Below are positions 10,272 to 21,133 of a stretch of DNA of 64,000 nt, piece after piece. Every line of letters starts with the position of its first letter. Position 1 is the first letter of the stretch. The notes below the pieces were generated by a model. It was given only the letters and a program-made list of their open reading frames with translations. It was not told the origin of the DNA and did not search any database. Position numbers and translations under genes: made by a program. The stretch is from the NCBI GenBank assembly GCA_024760905.1, contig CM045731.1, forward strand, positions 22,485,001 to 22,549,000. The letters run 5' to 3'. Origin of the DNA: Plotosus lineatus (taxonomy: Eukaryota > Chordata > Actinopteri > Siluriformes > Plotosidae).

Positions 10272-11719
10272 GCTTGAAAGACAGAATGTAAAAAAAAAAA
10301 AAATCCAGGAAATCACATTGAATGATTTTTAAACAATTTATTTGTGAAAATGGGAGGCCAATAAGTATTTGGCAGCCAGCCAAATCTACTTTTAATACCT
10401 TGTAATGTAGCCTTGGTTGGCAATGACAGAGGTCAAACGGTTCCTGTAGTTCTTGACCAGGTCTACACACACTTAGTTGATATTTTGGCCCACTCCTCTG
10501 CACAGATCTCTCGAGCTGTGATGTTTGAGGGCTGTCGCTTGGCAACTCAAAGTTTTAACTCCCTCCACAGGTTTTCAATTGGGCTGAGGTCTGGAGACTG
10601 GCTACGCCACTCCAGAACCTTGATATGCTTTTTACAGAGCCACTCCTTGGTTTTCTTGGCTGTGTGCCTTGGATCGTTATCATGCTGGAAGACCCAGCCA
10701 TGTTTCATCTTTAATGCTCTGACCAAGGGAAGGAGGTTTTTACCCAAAATGTCACAATACATGGCCCCATTCATGTTGCCATTGATACGGTGCAGTCTTC
10801 CTGTCCCATTTGCAGAAAAAGTATCCCCAAAGCATGATGTGTCCTCCCCCATGCTTCACAGTAGGTATGGTGTTCTTGGGATGCAACTCAGCATTCTTCT
10901 TCCTCCAAACACGGCGAGTGCTGTTTAAACCAAAAAGTTCAATTTTGGTCTCATCTGACCACTTCACATTCTCCCAATCCTCCTCTGGATCGTCCAGATG
11001 GTCTTTAGCATATTTCAGACGGGCTTTTACATGTTTTTTGTTTAGTAGGAGAACCTTTTGGGCAATGCAGGATTTCATCTCATGACGACGTAGTGTATTG
11101 TCATCTTTGTGATGGTGGTTCCTGCCATCTTCAAATCATTGATCATTGACCAGTTCCTGCCATGTAGTTCTGGGCTGATTACTCACTGTTCTCAGGATCC
11201 TTTGAACCACACGATGATAGATCTTGCATGGGTCGCCACTCCTAGGGAGGTTGTCAGTGATGTTATACTTCTTCCATTTTCTAATAATGTTTCCAACTGT
11301 TGATCTTTTCTCACAAATTTGTTTACCAATTGCAGTTTGACTCATCCCAGCTTTGTGCAGTTGTACAATTTTATCTCTGGTGTCTTTGGGGAGCTCTCTG
11401 GTCTTGGTCATGGTGAAGACTGCAGTCTGACCGTTTGAAGGTGTGTGCAGGTGTCTCTTATGCATATAATCAGTTCAAACAGGTGTCATTCATACTGTTA
11501 ATGAGTGGGGGTCAAAATAATATTTGTTTTCTAGCTGCCCAATACATATTGGCATCTCATTTTCACAAATAAATTGTTTAAAAATCATACAATATGACTA
11601 CCTGGATTTTTTTTTCTTCCATTCTGTCTCTCAAGCTTGATGTGGACCTATGATGAAAATTACAAACCTCTCTTATGTTTTTAAATGGGTGAACTTGCAC
11701 ATTTTTACATTGGCCAATA

Positions 11720-11722
<3 letters not shown>
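10272..11722 (-). mobile_element. Tc1/mariner-like transposon
   Basis: Long inverted ends flank a transposase pseudogene. The segment aatgatttttaaacaattta ttgtgaaaatg near 10320-10350 is mirrored by cattttcacaaataaattgt near 11560-11580, and cttgaaagacagaatg is mirrored by cattctgtctctcaag. The left terminus is cut back and only the right inverted repeat reaches the outer end (ggccaatacttata). TA-rich DNA adjoins the right end, as expected for Tc1 family insertion. Confidence 0.85.
10398..11411 (-). pseudogene. Tc1-like transposase, frameshifted
   Basis: The best start is [20 protein letters not shown] at 11411, giving the paired helix-turn-helix DNA-binding domain ([29 protein letters not shown]). 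A second frame supplies VLLLNKKHVKARLKYAKDHL and VKWSDETKIELFG, containing the first catalytic Asp. A third supplies [13 protein letters not shown] (second catalytic Asp) and [15 protein letters not shown], where Asp/Glu of the DDE/D triad region is preserved. The C-terminus continues in other frames with stops to about 10400. Breaks near 11136, 10850 and 10547 mean no functional protein. Family normal length is about 340 residues. Confidence 0.9.

Positions 11723-11752
<30 letters not shown>
11723..11752. repeat. (AT)n microsatellite
   Basis: Separates the Tc1-like right end from the half foldback. Confidence 0.9.
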
Positions 11753-11758
<6 letters not shown>

Positions 11759-11878
11759 AAAGGACAGGGCAAATACTTTCTATTGAAACTCCATTTATTA
11801 CTACAGATCTGTTTCGAGGGGTGGTGAAACCATCCTCTCTCTTCAGGTGATTATAGAAGAATCTAGAAGAATGTAGAA

Positions 11879-11880
<2 letters not shown>
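11753..11880 (-). mobile_element. Half foldback with one hammerhead ribozyme, copy 2
   Basis: A single arm equivalent to the left arm of copy 1, beginning ataaaaggacagggcaaata and ending ggtgattatagaagaa. The second arm is missing and (AT)n flanks both sides. Confidence 0.8.
11797..11851 (-). ncRNA. Type I hammerhead ribozyme motif, slightly degraded
   Basis: The core CUGAAGA and GAAA and the stem III palindrome are intact. Stem I is AUCAC against GUAAU, so the middle pair is an A/C mismatch. Stem II has one A/C mismatch, as in copy 1 left arm. Self-cleavage is possible but probably reduced. Confidence 0.7.

Positions 11881-11929
<49 letters not shown>
11881..11929. repeat. (AT)n microsatellite
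   Basis: About 24 AT units between the foldback and a Tig-1 element. Confidence 0.95.
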
Positions 11930-11932
<3 letters not shown>

Positions 11933-11995
11933 GGATCCGTTGCTAGTTCGTGCTTCAATTCGTGCAGCTTCAGTGCATAGGGTTTTTTTTCTTTG

Positions 11996-12026
<31 letters not shown>

Positions 12027-12440
12027 TCATTGAATTAAAAAATAAGAAAATTAAGGAAGAATGAGGAGAAAAGTTAAGGAAAATGCAGCAAAACAAGGCC
12101 AATTTTTCAAAAAACCCGAAACACACACAAAACAAAAAACAACTTAAAACCTCCAATCAAAACTACTTACATTTTAATGTGAGGTGAGCATCAGGCTGTC
12201 CTTCTTCCTGCTCATTGGTTGAGATGATGTATATGCCCCTTTTTACTCATTCGCGCACAAGTTGTCAATGAGCCATTTTTAGTGTGTTTTAATTACCAGT
12301 TAAGTTATATGATGCCACTCAAACGTCGGCTAAGCGCCAGAAAAAGGTAATGATGTTGGATGTCTCTTCTGAAGAAATAAGACTTTCTCCGGAAGAAATG
12401 GCAGTTTCCTCTGAAGTGCCTGAAGAGGAATAATCATCTG
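11930..12440 (+). mobile_element. Longer Tig-1 Tigger-like copy with N-terminal coding remnant
   Basis: The left end cagggatccgttgctagttcg and following Tig-1 5' sequence continue, beyond the point where the short MITEs are deleted, into a stretch with agttatatgatgccactcaaac and gccagaaaaaggtaatg. This gives MMPLKRRLSARKR then a stop, plausibly the basic start of a Tigger transposase. Similar starts occur at 4936-5215 and 48745-49010 on the minus strand. The right terminus is not recognisable. Confidence 0.6.
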
Positions 12441-12654
12441 AACTGTTGTAAAACCCTCCACTATTAAAGTCTTTGTCTATTATTATTCCAGTACAGTACC
12501 TAAGTTAATGTTTTGAATGTTTGTGTGTGATATTATTTACTGTGGTGTAGAATGCTTCTCATTTTGTTTTGTTTATCCAATTTATTACATTTCTTATTCT
12601 TTTATGTCCTTTTTGTTATGGTCGGTGTTTTGGGGGATTTTAGTTTTGGTGGGT

Positions 12655-12935
12655 GCGCCTCTAACTAACTGTTTTCTCTCCACTTTGGCTTAGAGGAGTG
12701 GCTGAGCTGCTCATTGGCTCACACCTGAATTCACTATTCTCATCTACTCACAATAAACAAAAGTATGCTCACCTCTGCGCCAGAGGATTAACGCGCAATC
12801 TCGTCACTGCTTCTTTTGCACTGTAATGCTCTCGCTCTAAAACTCTGTTTTCTCCCCGCTCTGGCTGAGGGGCGTGGCTGAGCTGCTCGGACTGGATGCA
12901 GTTCATACCTGAATTCAGTCATGTCATGACTCACA
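12655..12935. repeat. Unnamed dispersed repeat, two diverged units
   Basis: Two similar units (about 12661-12740 and 12832-12930) share ctgttttctc, gtggctgagctgctc and acctgaattca. The second unit recurs inverted at 55029-55150. Each full copy abuts an (AT)n tract. No coding content or recognised family. Confidence 0.6.
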
Positions 12936-12962
12936 ATTAATGCAATACCAAACCAATAATGC

Positions 12963-13607
<645 letters not shown>

Positions 13608-13836
13608 TAGTGTAGTCCTAATTAGGGTCACAGAGAGACTGTCACTCATCTCAGCTGACTCTGAGCGAGCGCAGATACATCCTAGACATTGCAGGGCAGA
13701 AACACAATGATGGCTATGCAGCTTACTCTTGACAGAAGTCAGCAATGGTTCTTTTACATGAACCTCACCACAGACAGTGGGAGACAAGGCCGACCTTTGA
13801 TAACCCACTCAGCTGCACTTGAGGGACAGTGACATG
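13608..13836 (-). mobile_element. SINE-1 tail B, head lost
   Basis: On the plus strand it starts tcctaattagggtcacagag (tail B inverted) and runs through cagcaatggttcttttacat and ttgataacccac. It stops before the tRNA-like head. (ACT)n follows at 13841-13887. Confidence 0.85.
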
Positions 13837-13837
13837 T

Positions 13838-13845
13838 ACCACTAT

Positions 13846-13886
<41 letters not shown>

Positions 13887-13890
13887 ATAC
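13838..13890. repeat. (ACT)n microsatellite
   Basis: About 15 ACT units downstream of the truncated SINE. Confidence 0.93.
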
Positions 13891-14049
13891 TGCGATTGCT
13901 ACTTCACTTCTGCTTCTACTACTACTATTATTATTATTACTATGATTATTTTTGCTGTGCTTACTAAAATAAAACTATTATTACTACTACAGAGATGGGA
14001 CATCAGTAAGTAGACACCCTCAAAACTGCAGTCATCAGACTGCTATTAT

Positions 14050-14405
14050 TAATTGCATAAATAATCATACCTTTTTCATGGATGATGACACACCATATCA
14101 CAGGTCCAAAAAAAAAAAACCCACAAGAATGTGAGGAAACAGTGGCATCAAGATGTTCTTTTTGCCACGTCAGTCGCCTGACATGGATCTGATTGAACAC
14201 ATTTTGGTAATACCAAGTAATGCGGTAAGAAAAAGCTCAAGAAGACCAACATCACGAGAGGAATTGCTGAACTATTTTTTTTGGTCAAATGGTCTGAAAT
14301 CCCACAGACTAAAATTACACAGTTGATTGAGAGTGATTCCATGCCTAAGAGAATCAGAGCACTAAAACAGGCCAAGGGACAGTCAACAAAATACTCATTT
14401 CTGAA
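14050..14405 (+). pseudogene. Tc1-like transposase C-terminal remnant
   Basis: Frames read DDDTPYHRSKK (second catalytic Asp region), then PRQSPDMDLIEHI (third acidic residue region), then a C-terminal helix with EIPQTKITQLIES and MPKRIRALKQAKG. The order and spacing fit the last ~110 residues of a Tc1/mariner transposase. Several stops and frame changes; N-terminal domain absent. It is a different subfamily from the 10.3-11.7 kb copy. Confidence 0.7.
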
Positions 14406-14481
14406 TTTCATGTTTTTTATGTTTCAATATTTTTTTTTTTTTTTCATTCGAAATTCTGGGTGTCTATTTACTTTATTAAAA

Positions 14482-15151
14482 GGTTAAGGAAAATGCCACA
14501 AAACAAGACCAAGAATAAAAAACAAAAAACAAACAAACAAAAAAACCCTACTGACATGTTTATGTGCGGTGTGCATCTGTGTGCATGCGCGCGCGCGCGT
14601 GTGTGTGTGTGTGTGTGTATTTATATTTTATTTACATCTTATGCATTGGTTTTGATTGTTTAATTGTTATTAACTTCACTTCACTTATCCCTTACTTAAC
14701 ATCCGAGGATATCGTTGGGGTGTCTCCATGGCGAGACTTGGGCTGATTTGGCCTGGCGGAGCTCATCCCTCTCCAGGTCATAGAAACACGCTGACGAGTT
14801 TGCAGCCTACTCTTTACGAAAGTCAGCAATGGTTCTTTTACATGCCTCTCACCATAGACAGTGAGAGACATGGCCCACCTTTGATAACCCAGTTAGCTGC
14901 ACTGGGGGGACAGTGACAACCCTGTGGGGTCTTGAACCCCCAACCTTAGGATCAGCGATCCTGCACCCTATGCCACTAGACCACCACTGCCCCTTAATTG
15001 TTATTAGAAGCACTGGATATGTATTTATTGGTATTATATACACATGTAAATGTACGTATGCATCAGTTGGGGGGTTGATCCTACTTTGTGGAATCTGGCG
15101 GTTGCGAGAGGATCCTGGTCCCAATTAACCACGGAAAGTGACGCTCCCCTG
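14482..15151 (+). mobile_element. Tig-1 MITE, 5' end lost, interrupted by SINE-1 tail C
   Basis: Starts inside the element at ggttaaggaaaatgccacaa and ends in taaccacggaaagtgacgct cccctg followed by TA. The SINE at 14673-14993 splits the tttaattgttattagaagca motif that is continuous in other copies (for example 2324-2345). Confidence 0.85.
14673..14993 (-). mobile_element. SINE-1 with unique tail C, with perfect TSD
   Basis: The 13-base target ttaattgttatta occurs on both sides (14660-14672 and 14994-15006), fixing the borders inside Tig-1. Read on the minus strand the element has the usual tRNA-like head (B-box inverted near 14930-14945) and body. After the gtttct motif it switches to a tail not seen elsewhere in the window, ending in a tgaagtgaagt repeat (plus strand acttcacttcacttatccct). 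Confidence 0.93.
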
Positions 15152-15180
15152 TATATTCTCAAATATGGTTTTACTTAAAA

Positions 15181-15236
15181 CAACAACAATAACAACAACA
15201 ACAACAATAACAACAACAACAACAACAACAACAACT
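15181..15236. repeat. (AAC)n microsatellite
   Basis: About 18 AAC units with AAT interruptions. Confidence 0.95.
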
Positions 15237-15543
15237 GTAAACACCTCTACTGTCAAATTCTTCATTCTAATTGGTCAGAAGTATTGGTTTATTTTGGTGA
15301 CTTTTCATACAGAGAGAAAGAGACTTCTATATAGAGGGGAAAAAAGGTTATATTAACCGATTAAAATGAAAGACGTTTCTCTTTTGCATTTCTATTACTA
15401 TGAATACTAGTTTTGATTAAAATGATTCCAGGCTTTTGACAGGACGGTGAGAACAGGACCCCCTGGTGAGTCTCAGAATGTACGTCCAGTCATGAAGACA
15501 AGGATTAAACTGTAATTGTGGTTGATGGGTATAGTCTGCACAG

Positions 15544-15566
15544 TTTTTTTTTTTTTTTTTTTTTTC
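15544..15566. repeat. T-run
   Basis: Homopolymer of about 22 T residues. Confidence 0.9.
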
Positions 15567-15832
15567 CCCACACACTGGCATGTGCAATATATTACATACA
15601 AAATAAAAAAAAATGACAAATCTCATGCTGGCTTACTCTCACTGTCAGGACACTTCATTTCATTCTTTTAATAATAAAAAAAAAAAAAAAATTAATTAAA
15701 AAAAAAATGAAGTGGGATATTTATCCACCTCCTGTTGAAGCTGTTAGCTTCCACGGCTCTGGGTAATGCAGTGTCCCTTTCCCTTTATTACCATCATCAG
15801 AAGATATATTAGACCGCATCGGTATATAAACC

Positions 15833-15834
<2 letters not shown>

Positions 15835-15876
<42 letters not shown>
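15835..15876. repeat. (CA)n microsatellite
   Basis: About 21 CA units. Confidence 0.96.
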
Positions 15877-15878
<2 letters not shown>

Positions 15879-15879
15879 C

Positions 15880-16759
15880 TGGGAGGATCGCTTACAAAAT
15901 GGCCGTAAAAACTGCAGGAAGTTTGTCCTCGTCATATTTCTGACTTCTACAAAACCATAAACGTACTTTCTCGTAATCAGATGCTCTAATATTGTTTTGT
16001 TTGTTTTTTGGCCCAGATCTGTCAGCTCTGCTTTGTCATGCCAATTTATCATCCTGTATTCCTTAGAATGGTACCAATAAAATCTATTTCATTTGGCTGA
16101 CATAGTCAAAAATCCACATGAGGTATTTTATTTTATTTATTTATTTATTTTTAATGAAAACCTACGTGTATCTGCATTACACAAATACACCATTAAAAAT
16201 AATATTGATTAAATAAATAAATAAATAAAACAAATGGTGACATTTATTATCCATCTATTAAGTGTAACCATAAAATGAATCACTGCACATTTTTCGTCAT
16301 GATATTGCTGTTGTTATTGGTACACGCGTTTCTTTCATCTTCTCAGTCCTCTCATATTTCATTCAGTCAAGCGTTGTCACTGAGCGATCGCCGTGGTTTA
16401 TTAACGGCATTGTTTATTTATTTAATTGCCTTTTATTGAGCCTGGAAATGGCTCTGAGATTACATCTCTTGTGCAAATGAGCTCTAATTCACACAGCTGC
16501 TCGGTTATTTTTCTCCATTTTTTCTTTAATTTAATGGATTCCTACTGCCTTGAGGATATTGCATTATCTATATGACTGTTTGTGAGAAATAATGTTGCAA
16601 AACTCACAGAAAACATCTTAGCATAGGTAAGCGTGAGTAGGAATACTCTATTTGATGTCATGTGAACAACATAGGATCACATTAAAAGACAAAAAAAAAA
16701 AAAAAACAAAAAAAAAAAACACATGGGTCAAATTCACATGGAAAGAAATGAGAATGACA

Positions 16760-16762
<3 letters not shown>
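15880..16762. other. Low-copy stretch with a possible conserved noncoding core
   Basis: Mostly unique-looking AT-rich DNA. The part at about 16380-16560 has lower simple-repeat content and contains an octamer-like tgcaaatgag, an E-box cacagctgct and homeobox-type taatt motifs. That composition is seen in vertebrate developmental enhancers. This is only a motif impression; no coding frame is present. Confidence 0.25.

Positions 16763-16828
<66 letters not shown>
16763..16828. repeat. (AT)n microsatellite
   Basis: About 33 AT units. Confidence 0.97.
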
Positions 16829-16829
<1 letters not shown>

Positions 16830-16954
16830 ATCGACTAAAAATAAACAAGTGTAAATAAAGGTATCCTAATTAACAAACACATCATACTCTGACTACAATT
16901 CATTTATTGTTTAAAAAGGAACAAAATAGTAATGAAGGGGTATAAAAAAAAAAC

Positions 16955-17040
16955 CCAAACAAGGCGATGGGTGGGGTAATGGTTTGCACATCCACCTTTC
17001 AGAAAAAGGTCCTGGGTTCGAGCCCATAGCTCAACCCTTT
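16955..17040 (+). mobile_element. V-SINE-like head fragment
   Basis: gggtggggtaatggtttgca and ggtcctgggttcgagccc look like the tRNA-derived A- and B-box of a SINE promoter. The body is missing because SINE-2 abuts it. Confidence 0.55.
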
Positions 17041-17350
17041 CTGTGTGAAGTCTGTTGTGTTTTTACACCTGAGCCTAGTGGCTCATCAGGCTGGTGCTTA
17101 TCCCCGGTTTCCGTAGCATGAAGCGACTAGGAGTTCAACTCCCCCTGGATGGGACGCTAGTCCATTGCAGGTTAACCTTCCCAGTATATTTTTACTCGTA
17201 CCCATTTATACTGCTGGGTGAACAGAGGCACACTTGTGGTTGAGACCTTGCCCAAGGGTCTTAGCATAGTGAGGGTCTCAGTGGGATTTGAACTCACAAC
17301 ATCCTGATCATGAGCGCTGCACCATAATCACTACGCTACCGGCCCTACAA
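17041..17350 (-). mobile_element. SINE-2 (tRNA-derived)
   Basis: The inverse of the elements at 20228 and 27235. On the minus strand it starts ggtagcgtagtgattatgg (A-box region), then has a B-box within tgagttcaaatccc, and runs through tatactgggaagg, atggactagcgtccc and ccggggataagcacc. The 3' end is gtgtaaaaacacaacagac. Confidence 0.85.
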
Positions 17351-17416
17351 CAGTCTTTTTCGTGTAAAAGACAGGATTACTGTTGTTTCCTGAGTTTTTT
17401 GAGTGTGCTCAATGCA
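17351..17416 (-). mobile_element. Tig-3 internal remnant upstream of SINE-2
   Basis: On the minus strand cactcaaaaaactcaggaaa caacagtaat is followed by cctgtcttttacacg, matching 20164-20222 directly upstream of the SINE-2 in the complete Tig-3 element. The SINE/MITE junction is therefore the same at both sites. Confidence 0.75.
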
Positions 17417-17625
17417 ACTGTCTGTGGTGAGAGGTTCATGTAAAAGAACCATTGCTGACTGTCGACAAGAGTAGCTGCATAGCCGTCAGTGTGTTTCTGC
17501 CCCTTGCTAAAGGGTTGTGTCAGGAAGGACATCCGATGTAAAAAACTATGCCAAATAAAACATGTGAATCAGATGATTGGCTGTGGCAACCCCTGAAAGA
17601 AGGGAAAAAGCCAAAAGGAAAAGAA
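17417..17625 (+). mobile_element. SINE-1 tail A, head lost
   Basis: Starts in the body (ctgtctgtggtgagaggttc) and carries tail A: gtgtcaggaaggacatccga, gtaaaaaactatgcc, gctgtggcaacccctgaa and gccaaaaggaaaagaaga. Tail A matches both ends of the RTE element. Confidence 0.85.
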
Positions 17626-17830
17626 GACTCTGGTGTCTTCCGACAGTCCAAAGACATTCACATTAGGCTAACTGGCTGCTTCAAATTGCCCCTAAGTGTG
17701 GAAGTGAGTGTCATTGGTTGCAATGTTGCCCTGGCATAGTCCGGTGAGCTGTTCAGTGTGTACAGTACCTTTACCCATGAAACTAATAGGATTAATCGGC
17801 TTGGCAAATGAATGTCAAAGTGAGTGAGAG
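17626..17830 (+). mobile_element. V-SINE 3' half
   Basis: cagtccaaagacattcacat is the end of the V-domain, followed by taggctaactggctgcttca and a tail B-like end (aataggattaatcggcttgg). Confidence 0.75.
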
Positions 17831-18230
17831 AAAAAAAAAAAAGCAGATGAAACAAATGCAGAAATAAATTAATTATGTGTAAAAATAACACTTCAGATAA
17901 AAATGTGTAAAGTCACAAAAATAGGCTGTAAAGATGTGTGAAATATAAACATATGGAAGGCCTAAAACCACCTGTTAATGTGGAATGTGAATCATTGACA
18001 GTTCGTGAGACTTTCCATAGGTCGATGCTGGTAACATGGGGGTACAACGCATATTTTCACAAACAAAAAGCATTTAAATTAAATTGAATATTTATTTTTG
18101 GTAATAAAATAAGACAGGATTTAATACTGAAGTAGTATTACTTTCTTTCTTTTTTGTTTTTTTAACTTCAGTTTGTCTTTTTATGAGCTTCCACTTCCAA
18201 GTTTTGGTTATTTTAGGTATAAAGATCGAC

Positions 18231-18252
18231 CCCACCACCACCACCACCACCA

Positions 18253-18337
<85 letters not shown>
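18231..18337. repeat. (ACC)n-(AC)n microsatellite
   Basis: Eight ACC units then about 41 AC units. Frames across it (TTTT/HTHT, VVVV/CVCV) are artefacts. Confidence 0.97.
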
Positions 18338-18340
<3 letters not shown>

Positions 18341-19562
18341 TTATGTTAATTGGTTTTCTCACCGGGCGGAATTTGTTTTGAACAACAAACACTCTTGATG
18401 ATCTGTTTGGGAAAAAGTTTGAGCAGGAACTGTAATATGTATTCAGTGCACGTGATCCGATCATCTGCTGGTTCACCATGTTTAATGACGATATTCCCGT
18501 GGATGATGCATTATCCCGCTTGTGTGTGCATCACAGAAAGTAAATTTTGTTGGAAAAGCATGTGGATGAGTGTTCTAAATGATGACGAAGATGAAATGGA
18601 GGGAAAAAAAACACCAACACGACCAAAATATTAATTCATTTACAACCCATGCAGTCAACCGTAAAATACAGCAAAGTGACCCATGTTCTCGAGATAGGAC
18701 ATGATTTCAAACGGCCGCCCTGAGATGCAACAGGAGCAGCAGTTTGAAAACATGCAATTGGGTGTTTACATATGTCTCTCCTTAAATAATGGCACCCCCG
18801 TAGCCAGGATTTGGCGAACAGTGGTGCTCCTCTAACAACGAAAAGCAGGGTTACCGAAGAGATACAGTTACAGTATGGGCCTCCTCCATGATATTTTTGC
18901 AAACACTGCAAAATGAGTAAATGGCGAAAATTTCAGGTATTCTAAAAGCATGTGTATTTCAACAGCAGGGATAGAGAGATATTAGAATTCTTAGTAATTT
19001 AGTGTCCACTGTAGGCCTCTGGGAAGAATCACTTCATAACGCTGGTGTTAAATAAATCATTTTTAAAATAATCAGGTACAGGCATACAGAAAAAATGTAT
19101 TAAGGCAAATGTTTAACCAGTGTTCATTGTGACTAATTACATTAACATTCATACTGAATAACATTATACACAAAATTATACTGACAGTTATAAAATAAAC
19201 TGCACAGTAGAACTAATAATCTATTACAATGAAATGTATGTGTAGTTCTTTTATAGATGTATACAGTATATTGTATTCAGGCACAGGCATGAATGATCAT
19301 TATGTCCATAATGTAGTTTTTAAATGTTTAAAACTACTCTAAGTGGCTATTCTTATCTGTGACATTGACATTCAAGTACAATACATACAGTCTCACACAA
19401 GTCTGTGTGCTATATATAGTTCATTTAGGCTTAACTTTGAGCAACTTCCTTGCCTGGAAAACTTTACTATGTGGGCGAACGGGGGTGCGCGAGCTCCGAG
19501 CGCTCTATGGTAGCTACAGGGGTGAATGGGGAAGAAAATCAAACACACACTCATCATTCTGA
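18338..19562. other. Low-copy stretch
   Basis: No gene, named repeat or RNA that I can support. The frames at 18350-18634 and 18636-18911 show no domain. Confidence 0.5.
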
Positions 19563-19762
19563 TTTGCCGAACTGGTTATTCCAACTAGGGAGCCTAGAGT
19601 CTATTGTCACTGACTCTTGACAAAAGCCAGTACACCCTAAACAGCTCTCCTGACCATTGCAAGGTCCAACACACACAACCATTCATACACACACCTAGGG
19701 GCAAGTTGAAACAGCCAGTTAGCTGAATGTATGTTTTAGGACTGTGGGAGGTAATCAAAGTA
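19563..19762 (-). mobile_element. V-SINE, left part (split by Tig-3)
   Basis: gtacaccctaaacagctc, aacagccagttagctgaatg and ttaggactgtgggaggtaa are the inverted V-SINE body and V-domain. The element resumes at 20802-20890 (ccccaaagaaatccaggcca, ctctacacagaaac), so Tig-3 was inserted into it at a TA. Confidence 0.8.
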
Positions 19763-20799
19763 CAGTAGTACCCCGCCTTACGAAATTAATCTGTTCCAGA
19801 AGTGGTTTTGTAACCTGGATTTTTCGTAAATTGAGCCGCATTTTACATGTAAAATGCATGATTCGTTCCAAGGCCCCCAATACTACTCCCTAAACCCTTT
19901 AAAAATTATAAAAGTATAACTTTTAGGCCCCCTTCTGCTTCAATATTGTACCAATGGTAGACGGGTTTGACTATATTCCTTTGCGATATCACTCAACCGC
20001 ATGCCACGAGCCCACTTCTTCTTTTCATTCGCTCCGGCAATCACATGTGTGTGTGTGTGCGCGCGCGCGTGCGTGTGCTGACCATGTCTTCTTAGCAGAG
20101 TTATAATCTTACAAATGTTTATTCAAGGTTAAAAGCCTGAGACAAAAAATAAGGTTGCAATGAGCACACTCGAAAAACTCAGGAAACAACAGTAACCCTG
20201 TCTTTTACACAAAAAAAGACCATTGTAGGGCTGGTGGTGTAGTGGTTAGGGTGCTGCGCTCATGACTAGGAGGTCGTGAGTTCAAATCCCACTGAGACCT
20301 TCACTGTGCTAAGACCCCTGGGCAAGGTCTTAATCACAAGTGTGCCTCTGTTCACACAGTACCAGTAAAAATATACTGGGAAGGTAACTTGCGATGGACT
20401 AGCATCCCATCCAGGAGGAGTTGAACTCCTAGTTGCTTCATGCTATGGAAACAGGGGATAAGCACTGGCCTGATGGTCCACTATGGCTTGGGTGTAAAAA
20501 GCCCACGGACTTTTACCTGACACGAAAAACATCATGGGTATTATAGAGATGCAGCTCCATAATAGCCAATGGGAGGGAGCTGCGTCATCCCTCCGAGCCG
20601 ATGAGAGGCCAGCGGGGCGGGATGTTGGGAGATTGTCAATGGAAGAGCAACTCGTGCATTGTTTGAATTTTTGAGATGGTGCTTTCGTAATTGTAAATTT
20701 GTATACCAATACCAATACTAAGATGGAAATTTTAGGTAAATTCATTTCGTAATCTGGATTTTTCGTTTGTTGGGACTTTCGTAAGGTGAGGTACCATTG
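19763..20799. mobile_element. Tig-3 Tigger-like MITE with embedded SINE-2
   Basis: Inverted ends cagtagtaccccgccttacg and ctttcgtaaggtgaggtacc (reverse complement of the first with few changes), flanked by TA at 19761-19762 and 20800-20801. It splits a V-SINE cleanly, which proves the borders. Internal sequence includes aacctggatttttcgtaaat near both ends. No transposase frame. Confidence 0.9.
20228..20513 (+). mobile_element. SINE-2 inside Tig-3
   Basis: Head gggctggtggtgtagtggtt (A-box) and gtgagttcaaatccc (B-box), body with tatactgggaaggtaac and atggactagcatcccatcca, tail ggtgtaaaaagcccacgga. The same sequence abuts the same Tig-3 internal DNA at 17351-17416. Confidence 0.9.
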
Positions 20800-20801
20800 T
20801 A

Positions 20802-20890
20802 CCCCAAAGAAATCCAGGCCAGCATGAGGCTATTATGAAAACTCTACACAGAAACAACCAAGCCTCAGACTGGGGACCTTTTTTTTTATT
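20802..20890 (-). mobile_element. V-SINE, right part
   Basis: Continuation of the element at 19563-19762: ccccaaagaaatccaggcca and actctacacagaaac match the region beyond the V-domain. Confidence 0.75.
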
Positions 20891-21088
20891 ATTATTTATT
20901 TTTTTTTATTATTTTCTGTGACGCGAATGTGTTAAACAATTGTGCTACCCAATAAACATTTTTTTAAAATATCTATACAAAACAGTTGTTGTCAGGTCAG
21001 GTTTTACCCTGGTACTGCTACTGGTAACATGTACGCATGTTGCATGGTTGAGTGGTCGGCGACTATATCGGCTCCCCACCAGGTTCCA

Positions 21089-21133
21089 ATTATTATTATT
21101 ATTATTATAATTATTATTATTATTATTATTATT
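21089..21133. repeat. (ATT)n microsatellite
   Basis: About 15 ATT units joined to the tail end of the next SINE. It likely grew from the SINE 3' repeat. Confidence 0.93.

Noticed and set aside
18231..18337. Possible CRISPR-like or satellite array
   Set aside because: Uniform ACC/AC microsatellite without spacers; the genome is eukaryotic.
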